In this document: one piece after another, positions 17,040 to 24,803 of the stretch
How the letters are laid out: every line of letters starts with the position of its first letter
Position numbering within the stretch: position 1 is the stretch's first letter
Source of the DNA: Acidimicrobiaceae bacterium
Lineage (GTDB): Bacteria; Actinomycetota; Acidimicrobiia; Acidimicrobiales; Ilumatobacteraceae
Direction of reading: 5' to 3'
NCBI GenBank assembly: GCA_020637235.1
Contig: JACJWG010000004.1
Coordinates: forward strand, 1-64,000
Length of the DNA: 64,000 nt
Position numbers and translations under genes: made by a program
The notes under the pieces: model-generated
Database searches by the model: none
What the model was told of the DNA's origin: nothing
What the model saw: the letters and a program-made list of their open reading frames with translations, nothing else

Positions 17040-18518
17040 TCATCGCGGCGAGGCCTTCATCTTGTCGGCGATGCGCTCGGCGATCATCACGCAGCCGAGA
17101 TAGGTGTTTCCCGAGGGGATGGTCGGCATCACGGAGCCGTCGGCGACGCGGAGTCCGTCGATGCCGTGGACGCGGCAGTCGGCGTCGAGCACGGGGCCCA
17201 TCGGGCATGTGCCGACCATGTGGGCATAGGAGAGCAGGTGGCGCTCGAGTGACTGCTGAACGGCGTCGGTGGCGGCGAGGTCGATGTCGTCCTGCTGTTC
17301 GGCGCCGAGCTTGTTGAAGGCGTCTGTCTGCTGCCAGGCGACGAGCTTGTCGAAGGCGTGGCGGTAACGATCGTGGGCGTCGCTGGGGAGCGACGGGAGC
17401 GTGACGACGGGGTCGTCGTCGGGTGTCGAGCCGAATCGCACGGTGCCGTCGCCGCCGGAGCGGAGGAGGAACACGGCGAGCAGGAATCGGGCTCGGCCGG
17501 CGTCGGGCGTGGCGGTGATCGGGAAGGCGTGATAGTCGATGTCGATGCCGTTCGACGCGCCGACGAGGAGTGCCTGGGCGGGGCCACCGGTGCCGGGCTC
17601 GGGTCCGTCGTAGACGTAGGGGATCGCCGGGCCGAGGTGGTCGCTCATCGTCGAGCCGACGGGGAGGTCGGCGGCGACGGTGATGCCGTGCGCGTTGAGG
17701 TGGTCGGCGGGGCCGATACCGGAGCGCATCAACAGGTGGGGGGTCCAGAGCGTCCCGCAGCAGACGACGACCTCGTCGGCGTCGATGTGCTCACCGGACC
17801 TGAGCACGACGCCCGTGGCGCGTCGGCCGTCGAGGGTGATCGCGGCGACGTCCGAGCCCGTCCGGATGGTGAGGTTCTCACGCGCCCGCACGGTCGGCGT
17901 GAGGTAGGCCATGCTCGTCGACACCCGGCGAGCGTGACCGTCGATCGTCGCGGGAAAGACGCCGATGCCGGGAAGCTGGCCGGCATCGTTGATGTCGGCC
18001 ACGGGATGCTCGCCGAGTGCGAGCATCCCGTCGAGGTAGGCGACATGGGCGCGCGAGTGCTCGTTCCGACGCCAGCGGCGGACCGGGAGTGGCCCGGAAT
18101 CGCCGTGGAGCGAGGACGACCCGAAGTCGAGGTCGCGCTCTGCAGCGATGAAGGTGTCGGCGACGTCGTCCCATCCCCAACCGTCGAGGCCCATCGCCGC
18201 CCAACCGTCGTAGTCGACGGGCAGGCCCCGGAGCGTCGCCATGCCGTTCGCCGCCGACGTACCGCCGAGCACTCGGCCCTGGAACACGGCCACGTCGGCC
18301 GGCACGCCCTGCATGACCGTGAATGCCGCTGGCGCGTGCCCCGTCCAGGCCTCGGGCGTGCGGCGCGGGTCGAGCAACACCTCGCCGTAGCTCGAGTCGT
18401 CGGCACCCACCTCGAGCAGCGTGACGGCGAATCGGCTGCTCTCGCTCAAGCGAGCGGCCAGCACACACCCCGCCGTGCCACCGCCGACGACCACCACATG
18501 GTGCGGTCGCTTCCTCAT
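17040..18518 (-). CDS. GMC-family FAD-dependent oxidoreductase (choline/alcohol dehydrogenase type)
   Basis: 492 residues from ATG 18518, which follows GGAGCGACG. The FAD-binding VVVVGGGTAGCVLAARL motif lies at residues 8-24, the GMC signature GRVLGGTSAANGM near 80, a second signature with CCGTLWTPHLLMRSGIGP in the middle, and the C-terminal HMVGTCPMG with PSGNTYLGCVMIAERI carrying the catalytic His/Asn. Members oxidise choline, alcohols or glucosides. It is divergent from a TetR gene with an operator-like palindrome between, so it is probably the regulator's target. Confidence 0.92.
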   Translation of the reverse strand: MRKRPHHVVVVGGGTAGCVLAARLSESSRFAVTLLEVGADDSSYGEVLLDPRRTPEAWTGHAPAAFTVMQGVPADVAVFQGRVLGGTSAANGMATLRGLPVDYDGWAAMGLDGWGWDDVADTFIAAERDLDFGSSSLHGDSGPLPVRRWRRNEHSRAHVAYLDGMLALGEHPVADINDAGQLPGIGVFPATIDGHARRVSTSMAYLTPTVRARENLTIRTGSDVAAITLDGRRATGVVLRSGEHIDADEVVVCCGTLWTPHLLMRSGIGPADHLNAHGITVAADLPVGSTMSDHLGPAIPYVYDGPEPGTGGPAQALLVGASNGIDIDYHAFPITATPDAGRARFLLAVFLLRSGGDGTVRFGSTPDDDPVVTLPSLPSDAHDRYRHAFDKLVAWQQTDAFNKLGAEQQDDIDLAATDAVQQSLERHLLSYAHMVGTCPMGPVLDADCRVHGIDGLRVADGSVMPTIPSGNTYLGCVMIAERIADKMKASPR

Positions 18519-18563
18519 CGTCGCTCCTCTCCGGCCTTCGCCGACCTCGCTGCAGCCGTTCAC

Positions 18564-18609
18564 TTGACAAGCTAGGTAGGTTAACCTAGTGTTAGGTGGA
18601 GCAACCTAA
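18564..18609. promoter_or_regulatory. TetR operator/promoter between the GMC and TetR genes
   Basis: TTGACA at 18564-18569, 17 bp, then TAGTGT at 18587-18592 form a plausible promoter reading towards tetR. Over it lies the perfect 12-bp palindrome TAGGTTAACCTA (18577-18588), followed by a second inverted pair TTAGGT...ACCTAA (18592-18597 and 18604-18609). The shared AGGT/ACCT half-sites suggest two dimers of the adjacent TetR protein, giving autoregulation and control of the divergent oxidoreductase. Confidence 0.75.
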
Positions 18610-18618
18610 TCGAGATCG

Positions 18619-19266
18619 ATGATGAACGCAACCCCTACCCGACGACGGATCCTGGACGCAGCGCTCGAGCTGTTCAATCGCAACGGCTACGCAGCCACCT
18701 CGCAGATCGAGATCGCCGCAGCAGTCGGGATCCGCCAGGGCAACCTCACCTACCACTTCCCGACCAAGCTCGACCTCGTCGCCGCGCTGCGCGACGAGGG
18801 GAGAGCCGTTCTGGGCCGCCGCGATGCGATGAGCGCGACCGGCGACGTGTGCACCGACTACGTGCACCACGTCACGTCCTCGATGGAACTCGTCTGGCGA
18901 TACCGGTTCCTGCTCCGCGACCGCGCCCAGTTCGGCGACGTCGACGCCTTCCGTGGCGCGCCACCCGAACTCGCCGCCGACCTGACCCGGCTCACGGGTC
19001 TCATCGAGCGATTCGGTGCCGACGGGCTCCTTCGCCGCGATCTCCGCGTCGACCTCTCCGTCCTCGCCCGATCGCTGTGGGTCGTCAGCCGCTACTGGCT
19101 CGACCACCTCGACGAGTTCGAGCAGCTCGGTGAGATCGAGTGGACACACCAGGCTCGTGGCATCGAACACCACCGCGCCGTCCTCGACCCGTGCCTCACC
19201 GCCGACGGACGCCGCCGCCTCGACGCTGCCTTCGAGCAGATCGCCCAGCACCGGCTGGCGTCCTGA
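18619..19266 (+). CDS. TetR-family transcriptional repressor
   Basis: 215 residues. The N-terminal HTH reads RRILDAALELFNRNGYAATS, then IEIAAAVGIRQGNLTYHFPT, a textbook TetR DNA-binding domain ('GNLTYHFP' as in regulators of fatty-acid or alcohol metabolism). The C-terminal domain (about 70-210) is the ligand part, with a TetR_C-type WVVSRYWLDHLDEF segment. It starts 10 bp after the operator described at 18564-18609. Confidence 0.9.
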   Translation: MMNATPTRRRILDAALELFNRNGYAATSQIEIAAAVGIRQGNLTYHFPTKLDLVAALRDEGRAVLGRRDAMSATGDVCTDYVHHVTSSMELVWRYRFLLRDRAQFGDVDAFRGAPPELAADLTRLTGLIERFGADGLLRRDLRVDLSVLARSLWVVSRYWLDHLDEFEQLGEIEWTHQARGIEHHRAVLDPCLTADGRRRLDAAFEQIAQHRLAS

Positions 19267-19267
19267 C

Positions 19268-19323
19268 GCCGACCATCACCCCGCCGACCATCACCCGCCA
19301 ACCATCACCCGCCAACCATCACC
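19268..19323 (+). repeat. Four tandem 14-bp repeats upstream of the LLM gene
   Basis: GCCGACCATCACCC at 19268 and 19283, and GCCAACCATCACCC at 19297 and (last base changed) 19311. It lies wholly between the tetR stop and the next start at 19346. The unit contains CCATCA, near a reversed Shine-Dalgarno, but not a hairpin. Its role is unknown: it could be slippage-generated spacer or a protein-binding array. Confidence 0.7.
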
Positions 19324-19345
19324 GACGACGAGACGAGGACCGACC

Positions 19346-20386
19346 ATGGACATGGGACTGCTGTTCTTCCCGCACCCGACCAACACCGCCGCCATCGCGC
19401 GCCGCATCGAGGACCTCGGATACCGCAGCATCGTCTTCGCCGACACCCAGAACCTCGCACCAGAGACGTGGAGCCAACTCATCCTCGCCGCCACAGCGAC
19501 CAGCCGCATCGAGCTCGGCCCCGGGGTCACCAACCCCGTCAGCCGCGACCCGGCCGTGACCGCGTCCGCCTCGTTGGGCGTCCAGGTGGCCAGCAACGGA
19601 CGGCTCGTGCTGGGTATCGGCCGCGGCGACTCCTCGATGGCCAAGATCGGACGCAAGCCGGCTCCCCCAGCTGACTTCGAGCTCTACCTCCAACGCCTCC
19701 GGGCGTACCTCGACGGCGACACCGTCGACCGCGACGGCACCTCGAGCCGCATCGAGTGGCTCGACGGGATCGATGTCCCTCGCGTGCCGATCGAGGTGTC
19801 GGCGACCGGTCCCAAGGTGATCGAGATGGCAGCCCGCATCGCCGACCGCATCTGCTTCGCCGTCGGTGCCGATACCGAACGATTGGCCCACTGCGTCGCC
19901 CTCGCCCGCCGAGCCGCAGAAGCCGCCGGTCGCGAACCCGGCACACTCCGGCTGGGCGCGTACGTCAACTGCGTCGTCCACGACGATCCGGCCATCGCCC
20001 GCGAGGCCGTCCGTGGTGGTGTCGCGAGCTTCGCCCACTTCTCCGGTTTCCCGGGCATGCAGATCGACGAGCTCCCCGAGGCGGTCCGCAAGGCAGCCGA
20101 GTCGATGCGCACCGGCTACGACATGACCCACCACGGCGCCGCCGCCGGATCGCACGCCCAGGCGCTCGAGCCCGAGTTCATCCACCGGTTCGGGATCGCC
20201 GGCCCGCTCGACGAGGCCCGCACACGGTTCCACCAGATCCGCGACCTCGGGATCGACTTCGTCCGCGTGATCCCAGGTTCTCGCGACGCACCGGGCGAGG
20301 TCACGCTGCCGTCGATCGCGCAGCTCAGCACCCTCGTCGACGAGCTCGCCGGCGGCCCGCTCGGCACGACGGGAGCGCCGTCGTGA
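19346..20386 (+). CDS. LLM-class F420/flavin-dependent oxidoreductase
   Basis: 346 residues. The luciferase-like barrel is seen from MDMGLLFFPHPTNTAAIARRIEDLGY, spread over residues 1-26, VFADTQNLAPETW, LGPGVTNPVSRDP (about 60-72), LVLGIGRGDSS (about 91-101) and VSATGPKVIEMAARIADRIC. These match F420-dependent 5,10-methylene-H4MPT reductase-like enzymes. It begins after four 14-bp repeats and its stop overlaps the GTG of the DinB-like gene. With the GMC enzyme nearby it may act in oxidative breakdown of some organic compound; the substrate is unknown. Confidence 0.9.
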   Translation: MDMGLLFFPHPTNTAAIARRIEDLGYRSIVFADTQNLAPETWSQLILAATATSRIELGPGVTNPVSRDPAVTASASLGVQVASNGRLVLGIGRGDSSMAKIGRKPAPPADFELYLQRLRAYLDGDTVDRDGTSSRIEWLDGIDVPRVPIEVSATGPKVIEMAARIADRICFAVGADTERLAHCVALARRAAEAAGREPGTLRLGAYVNCVVHDDPAIAREAVRGGVASFAHFSGFPGMQIDELPEAVRKAAESMRTGYDMTHHGAAAGSHAQALEPEFIHRFGIAGPLDEARTRFHQIRDLGIDFVRVIPGSRDAPGEVTLPSIAQLSTLVDELAGGPLGTTGAPS

Positions 20387-20955
20387 GCAACTCGCTGATC
20401 CTCGACTCGCTCCGTCGCCGCATGCGAGCGATGCACTCGCTCTACGAGGACGCCACGGCCACCATGACCGTCGAGCAGGTCAACCACGTCGAACGCGACG
20501 CTGTCCTACCCATCGCGTTCTCGCTGTTCCACTTCGTCAACATGGAGGACACCACCTACCCGTTCGTCGCCGGGGGTGCCGGCCCCGTATGGAACGACGA
20601 CTGGGCCGCGCGACTCCGACTCGCCATCGCCGACCACGGCAAGGAACGCACACCCGAGGAGATGGTCGAACAACGCATCGGCGACTACGACGCGTTCATC
20701 GACTACATGAACGCCGTCTGGGCACAGTCCGAGACCTACCTCGCACGACTCGACCCCGACACGCTCACCGAGCTCATCGTCCCCCGCCCGTTCCCCGGCG
20801 TCGTCGCGAACACCTACTCCGCGCGCGTCGCCGGCCCCGCAGGCATCACGCGGCTCGATGCCATCGAGTGCTGGTGGTACCAGCACGGCCTCCGCCACAT
20901 GGGCGAGATCGAACACGCCCGCGCCCTCGTCGGCCTCAACGGCATGACCAGCTGA
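20383..20955 (+). CDS. DinB-like four-helix protein
   Basis: 190 residues from GTG 20383, overlapping the previous stop. Helices with FSLFHFVNMED and a C-terminal YQHGLRHMGEIEHARAL place it in the DinB/YfiT-like group, whose conserved His residues bind a metal and which in actinobacteria often use mycothiol. Coupled to the LLM enzyme, it may detoxify or transfer a thiol to its product; that is inference. Confidence 0.7.
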   Translation: MSNSLILDSLRRRMRAMHSLYEDATATMTVEQVNHVERDAVLPIAFSLFHFVNMEDTTYPFVAGGAGPVWNDDWAARLRLAIADHGKERTPEEMVEQRIGDYDAFIDYMNAVWAQSETYLARLDPDTLTELIVPRPFPGVVANTYSARVAGPAGITRLDAIECWWYQHGLRHMGEIEHARALVGLNGMTS

Positions 20956-21143
20956 CCGACGCCAGCAACACCTCGCCGGGGCCGGACTCGAGCCATGCAC
21001 CGCCGGCATCACCGGCACCGAAGCCGCAGCTCGACGGCACCTCCCGGCCGCTCTCGAAGCGCTGCGCCCGCCGCCAGGTCGTCGCCGTGTCGACGACACC
21101 GACCGTCGGGTGTCGATCCGCCTCGGACACGACGACCTGACCG

Positions 21144-21361
21144 ACAGCTGTGAGCACCGTGTCAGCGCGACTCCCACCCACGTGCGCAGGACGAACACTC
21201 CGTGCCGTCGAGGGGCTGGTTCGTACAACGGTCGTACAACACGGCGAGCACCGACGGGCTCCTACTGGTGCCGACGAAGGGGCGGCGCAGCGGTCCCGAT
21301 TCGCTCGTTGAGCAGGAGAGAGACCGACGAGTGCGGACGAGCTCCCACGGCCGTCGGTGCA
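21144..21361 (+). repeat. Long imperfect direct repeat, copy 2, with paired GTACAAC boxes
   Basis: It matches 742-958 along its length, ending in the same GTCGGTGCA before a tRNA 3' half. GTACAAC occurs at 21223-21229 and 21234-21240, with the same 11-bp step as copy 1. Coding frames here are not convincing. The stretch 20956-21143 holds nothing I can identify. Confidence 0.7.
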
Positions 21362-21418
21362 CTCATCACCCGAAGGTCGCAGTTTCAGATCCTCCCCCCG
21401 CCACCAGCTGGAAGGCCC
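21362..21418 (+). repeat. Attachment-site core, copy 3 (decayed tRNA-fMet 3' half)
   Basis: Over the tRNA part (43 bp) it differs from copies 1 and 2 at four positions (A6 to C, G22 to T, A27 to G, G33 to C counted from 21362), which break the T stem. A two-base length change follows before GAAGGCCC. Being decayed, it is older or no longer under selection. It closes the third accessory segment. From 21419 to 21592 I see only a weak hairpin. Confidence 0.8.
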
Positions 21419-21592
21419 GGAAACACTAAGCCTTCGGGCCCTCGGTGTTGTCTGGCCGATGCGGGCCGAGGTGCCTTCTACCGGGACCTCTGCCGGGTAG
21501 GGAGTGTCAGAGAAACGGTGCAACTGGTTGCGGGTGCACTACTCCGGCCCGAGTCGGGTGCTCGAAACCGCAGCGGGAGTTGCCGAAGGGCG

Positions 21593-21988
21593 TCAGATCG
21601 CGACGAGGCGGACTGACGCGTTGAGCGCCTGGAGGAGGTGTCGGAGGTCGCTTGGGTCGGACGTGACCAGAGCGGCGGGGCCTGTTTGTGATCGAGCGGC
21701 GGCGACCAGGGCGACGGATGCGTCGACGATGTCGGCCGTGCCGGCGCGTCCGCACAGCAGCCCGGTCGCGCGTGCCAGCGATCCTTCGAGCGGTACCTCG
21801 TCGCAGTGGGTCAGTGCTCGGGAGAGGAGGGCTTGGCGGCTTCCGTCGCGCCATGCCTGTGCGATGACGCCAGCGGGTACGGACACCTGCGCCGAGTCGT
21901 CGGCGGCGTTGCGGAGCATCGCCCAGACCGTGCGGTCGTTGCGGTCCAGTGCGATCAGCGCCCCGGTATCGAGGACGAGTGCGGTCAT
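21593..21988 (-). CDS. vapC: VapC-type PIN-domain toxin
   Basis: 131 residues. PIN acidic residues are visible: Asp in TALVLDTGALIALD (residue 7), the Glu/Asp-bearing ALTHCDEVPLEG, and Asp pairs in TADIVDASVALVAA (about 88-100), with a terminal LVTSDPSDLRHLL. VapC proteins are RNases that cut tRNA or rRNA. The ATG overlaps the antitoxin stop (ATGA at 21985-21988). A decayed paralogous end lies at 16014-16160. Confidence 0.88.
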   Translation of the reverse strand: MTALVLDTGALIALDRNDRTVWAMLRNAADDSAQVSVPAGVIAQAWRDGSRQALLSRALTHCDEVPLEGSLARATGLLCGRAGTADIVDASVALVAAARSQTGPAALVTSDPSDLRHLLQALNASVRLVAI

Positions 21989-22209
21989 CCGTCGACGAGG
22001 GCGCGCGCAGCGGCGAGTTCTTCGTCGCTGAACGCGCCGTGCTCGCGTTCCCAGGTGGCGACGACGTCGCGGAGGCCGCGGGTTGCGAGTTGGCGGCGGG
22101 CGGCGTCGGCGAGCCAGGCGGACACGTTCTGATCGTCTGCCTCGGCCGCTTCGCGGACAGCGAGGGCGAGCCCTGATTCGATCGAGACGGTGAGGCGTTC
22201 GACGGTCAT
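21985..22209 (-). CDS. vapB: VapB-type antitoxin (ribbon-helix-helix)
   Basis: 74 residues from ATG 22209. The strand ERLTVSIESGLALAVREAAE at residues 3-22 and following helix form a ribbon-helix-helix, with an acidic tail (WEREHGAFSDEELAAARALV) that would wrap the toxin. It overlaps vapC by 4 bp and presumably represses its own promoter as a complex. It sits just past the third attachment-site copy. Confidence 0.85.
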   Translation of the reverse strand: MTVERLTVSIESGLALAVREAAEADDQNVSAWLADAARRQLATRGLRDVVATWEREHGAFSDEELAAARALVDG

Positions 22210-22299
22210 GACGCGATCATACTTCGTCATACCGGAGTGCGCCACGTCACTGCCTGAGTCTCAGCGTTGCAGCCGACGCGCGGTTCGGGCGCGCGCCTC

Positions 22300-22590
22300 G
22301 AAGGTCGACGGCGTGGCGACCACGGGCGCGCCAAGGTGCTGGATTCCAGCGGCAACGAGGTGACCCTCTTCCGGTCGAAGCTCGCGAACGGCAGGTGGGG
22401 CTTCGTCATGGTGCCCACCGACTCGGGCGCGAACTCGTGCGTGTCGGGCGCCGCCGTCACCTGCACCGCGACGGAGAGCGTGAAGGTGCTCAACGGCGAC
22501 GGCACCGTCATCGACCTCAGCACGGTCGACCCGCAGGTGCCCACGATCGACATCCACGCCGGCCGCTCGCCGGCCCGGGTGGTGCCACGT
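22300..22590 (+). pseudogene. Fragment of a beta-rich, probably secreted protein
   Basis: A plus-strand frame reads AKVLDSSGNEVTLFRSKLAN, GRWGFVMVPTDSG, and VLNGDGTVIDLSTVDP: coding-like beta-strand sequence without a start, signal peptide or convincing end. It looks like the C-terminal part of an extracellular protein whose 5' part was removed. It lies between vapBC and the nitroreductase gene. Confidence 0.4.
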
Positions 22591-22677
22591 GCCTGGTCGA
22601 CTGGCAGAATGCGCCGCCCGCCAGGCTCCGGTGAGGACCCGCAGGACGAGCCGGCACGAGCCCGAAGGAGCACGATC

Positions 22678-23355
22678 ATGGAGTACCAGCAGCTGGCGTT
22701 CGATCGACGCAGCACTCGTGGGTACCTCGACAGGCCGGTGCCGCGACCACTGATCGACGAGATCATCGAGGTCGCCGCTCAGGCGCCGTCGTCGATGAAC
22801 ACCCAGCCGTGGCACGTCCACGTCGTGATCGGTGAGGTGCTCGATCGGATCCGGACCGGCAACACCGAACAGATGATGGCCACCGGCAGACCCAACCGCG
22901 AGATCCGAGGGCACGCGAACTACGAGGGCGTGCACCGTGAGCGCCAGAAGCACGTCGCCGCCCAACTGTTCGAGGCCGCCGGGATCCCCTGGGACGACAA
23001 GGCGAAGCGCATGGACTGGACGATGCGCGGCTTCCGACAGTTCGACGCGCCGGTCTCGGTGATCGGGTGCATCGATCGCAACCTCGAAGACAGCACCGAG
23101 GCGTACTTCGACCTCGGGCAGTTCGTCTACGGCATGGTGCTGGCCGCGTGGGACCGCGGTGTCGGATGCGTCATCAACGGCCAGGGCATCCTCCAGTCAC
23201 CGGTGGTGCGCGAGCACGCGCAGATCCCCGACGACCAGCTGATCGTCATCACCGTTGCGATGGGCTTCCCCGACGGCACCTTCGCCGCCAACGCCGTCGT
23301 CTCGCACCGGCGATCGGTGGTCGAGATCGCGACGTACCGGGGATTCGACGACTGA
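22678..23355 (+). CDS. Nitroreductase-family FMN oxidoreductase
   Basis: 225 residues from ATG 22678, preceded by AAGGAG. The FMN-binding opening RRSTRGYLDRPVPRPLIDEI, APSSMNTQPWHVHVV (about 37-52), the central GQFVYGMVLAAWDRGVGCVI and C-terminal MGFPDGTFAANAVVSHRR are classical for NfsA/Frm2-type enzymes reducing nitro groups or quinones with NAD(P)H. Convergent with the MerR gene, 14 bp apart. Confidence 0.92.
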   Translation: MEYQQLAFDRRSTRGYLDRPVPRPLIDEIIEVAAQAPSSMNTQPWHVHVVIGEVLDRIRTGNTEQMMATGRPNREIRGHANYEGVHRERQKHVAAQLFEAAGIPWDDKAKRMDWTMRGFRQFDAPVSVIGCIDRNLEDSTEAYFDLGQFVYGMVLAAWDRGVGCVINGQGILQSPVVREHAQIPDDQLIVITVAMGFPDGTFAANAVVSHRRSVVEIATYRGFDD

Positions 23356-23368
23356 CCACGCCGGTGCG

Positions 23369-23800
23369 TCAGGTGGCACGCGAGGTGCGGAGGGTCTCGG
23401 CGTGTGTGTCGACGACCGCTCGATGGATGGGGCAGTCCTGGAGCGTGGTGTGCGGACAGTCGATGGTGTGCTGCAGCATGGTGAGGGCGCGTTCGATCTC
23501 GTCGAGTCGTCGGCGAAGGTGCGCCTGTTTGGTTCGCGCGCGTTCGCGCCAGTCGGGACTCACGTGCCCGTCGGGTTCGATGAGTTCGGCGATCTCGGGC
23601 AAGGTGAAGCCGGAGATCTTCAGCAGGTCGATCCGCGCCACTTGTTGCACGGTGCCGGCGCGGTAGATGCGCTTGCCGCCGGCGCGTCCGATCGGTGCGA
23701 TCAGGCCACGGCGTTCGTAGAAGCGCAGCGCGGACGGGGCGAGTCCGGTCTGCGCGGAGAGTTCGCTGATGTCCACCACATCGGTGTCGCGATCGGCCAT
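23369..23800 (-). CDS. MerR-family transcriptional regulator
   Basis: 143 residues from ATG 23800. VVDISELSAQTGLAPSALRF followed by YERRGLI is the MerR helix-turn-helix; a dimerisation helix (about 85-115) and a CPHTTLQDCPIH cluster (about 117-128) follow, where MerR proteins bind metals or redox clusters. No full CxxCxxxxxC SoxR cluster is present. Divergent from a methyltransferase gene across two palindromes. Confidence 0.9.
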   Translation of the reverse strand: MADRDTDVVDISELSAQTGLAPSALRFYERRGLIAPIGRAGGKRIYRAGTVQQVARIDLLKISGFTLPEIAELIEPDGHVSPDWRERARTKQAHLRRRLDEIERALTMLQHTIDCPHTTLQDCPIHRAVVDTHAETLRTSRAT

Positions 23801-23804
23801 TGAC

Positions 23805-23836
23805 TTGAACCGTAGTTCAACGTGCACGCTGCACGT
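23805..23836. promoter_or_regulatory. Paired palindromes between merR and methyltransferase genes
   Basis: TTGAAC-CGTA-GTTCAA (23805-23820) is immediately followed by ACGTGCA-CGC-TGCACGT (23820-23836). Only 37 bp separate the two start codons, so these sites must control both. MerR regulators bind palindromes inside over-long promoter spacers; the first palindrome contains a TTGAAC that could serve as a -35. Confidence 0.7.
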
Positions 23837-23837
23837 C

Positions 23838-24431
23838 ATGAAGACAGCTGCGATGTTCGATGGGCCGGGCGCACGACTGATGGCACAGGTGATGGCGCGG
23901 CGGAACCGGGATGCCGAGCGCGAGGCGATCGACGTGCTCGATCCGCGTCCGAGTGATCGGGTCGTCGCGATCGGTGTGGGTGCCGGGGTCGGCGTCGAAC
24001 TGTTGGCGCGCCGGGTCGCCTTCGTGTTCGCCGTGGATCCGTCTCGGGTGATGGTCGACGAGACCACCAGACGGAACCGTGTGGCGGTCGACGCCGGCCG
24101 CGTGGCGGTCGCCCGTTCCACGGCCGCCCGTCTCGCCGTCGACGACGGCGACCTCGACGGAGCGATCGCTGTCAACAGCATCCAGATGTGGGAACCGCTG
24201 GCCGGCTCGCTCGCCGAGGTCGCCCGGGTGCTCCGCCCCGGTGGGCGGCTGGTGACGCTCACCCACGACTGGGCGATCGAACGCAGCACCGGCCGCAGTG
24301 TCGACAGCTGGCTCGAGCACGTCGACGGCCTGGCGGCCACGGTGGGCCTCGGCAGCCTGCGCTCGTGGCGAGCCAGGTCGGAGGGTGGCCGGTCGGTCGC
24401 GCTGGAGCTCACCCGCGATGGTGGGCGATGA
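23838..24431 (+). CDS. Class I SAM-dependent methyltransferase under MerR control
   Basis: 197 residues. Motif I is VVAIGVGAGVGVELLARR (about 42-59), lacking the usual Gly-x-Gly-x-Gly acid start (Ala-Ile-Gly-Val-Gly-Ala-Gly), then the acidic VDPSRVMVDET, DLDGAIAVNSIQMWEP (motif IV) and LRPGGRLVTLTHDW. It is probably induced by whatever the divergent MerR senses. Substrate unknown. Confidence 0.85.
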   Translation: MKTAAMFDGPGARLMAQVMARRNRDAEREAIDVLDPRPSDRVVAIGVGAGVGVELLARRVAFVFAVDPSRVMVDETTRRNRVAVDAGRVAVARSTAARLAVDDGDLDGAIAVNSIQMWEPLAGSLAEVARVLRPGGRLVTLTHDWAIERSTGRSVDSWLEHVDGLAATVGLGSLRSWRARSEGGRSVALELTRDGGR

Positions 24432-24556
24432 GCGCCGCCCGTGCCGTGACGGAGATCGGCGGCGGGCAGGCAGGGCTGGCCGTCGCTCGCTGCCTCGTGG
24501 CGACCGGCGTTCGCAGTCGGCCTCACGGCCGACGTCACCCACCTGCACGCAGCTGA
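24428..24556 (+). pseudogene. Stub of an NAD(P)/FAD-binding monooxygenase-like gene
   Basis: ATG at 24428 overlaps the previous stop and opens AARAVTEIGGGQAGLAVARC, a dinucleotide-binding beta-alpha-beta turn, then runs into unrelated sequence and a stop. Further pieces (EARELLGNLAEPRFDRLA in another frame near 24650-24700) suggest that a larger gene has decayed through 24428-24790. Confidence 0.45.
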
Positions 24557-24803
24557 CCATCGCAACCCGGCTGGCGTGGTCGCTCGTCGATCCGTCGCCG
24601 GGGCGGGACATCGTCAGGCCCATCCGGGCCCGACAGGCGACCTCGCCGCCGAGGCCCGGGAACTGCTCGGGAACCTGGCGGAGCCGCGATTCGACCGCCT
24701 CGCACCGCGACCGTGGATGCGATCCCGCCGGTGATCGATCAGCCCGGCCGACCACCGGTGACGGAAGCGACTCCCGCACGCCTGCGGTCGGATGAGGTGT
24801 CCG

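Noticed and set aside
19268..19323. Short CRISPR-like array
   Set aside because: Units are 14 bp, directly abutting, with no spacers and no cas genes in the window.
8009..21361. Calling the segment between copies 2 and 3 a mobile element with confidence
   Set aside because: It is bounded by tRNA halves but contains no integrase, excisionase or transfer gene, and the right core is decayed. It may be an old element or trapped chromosome.
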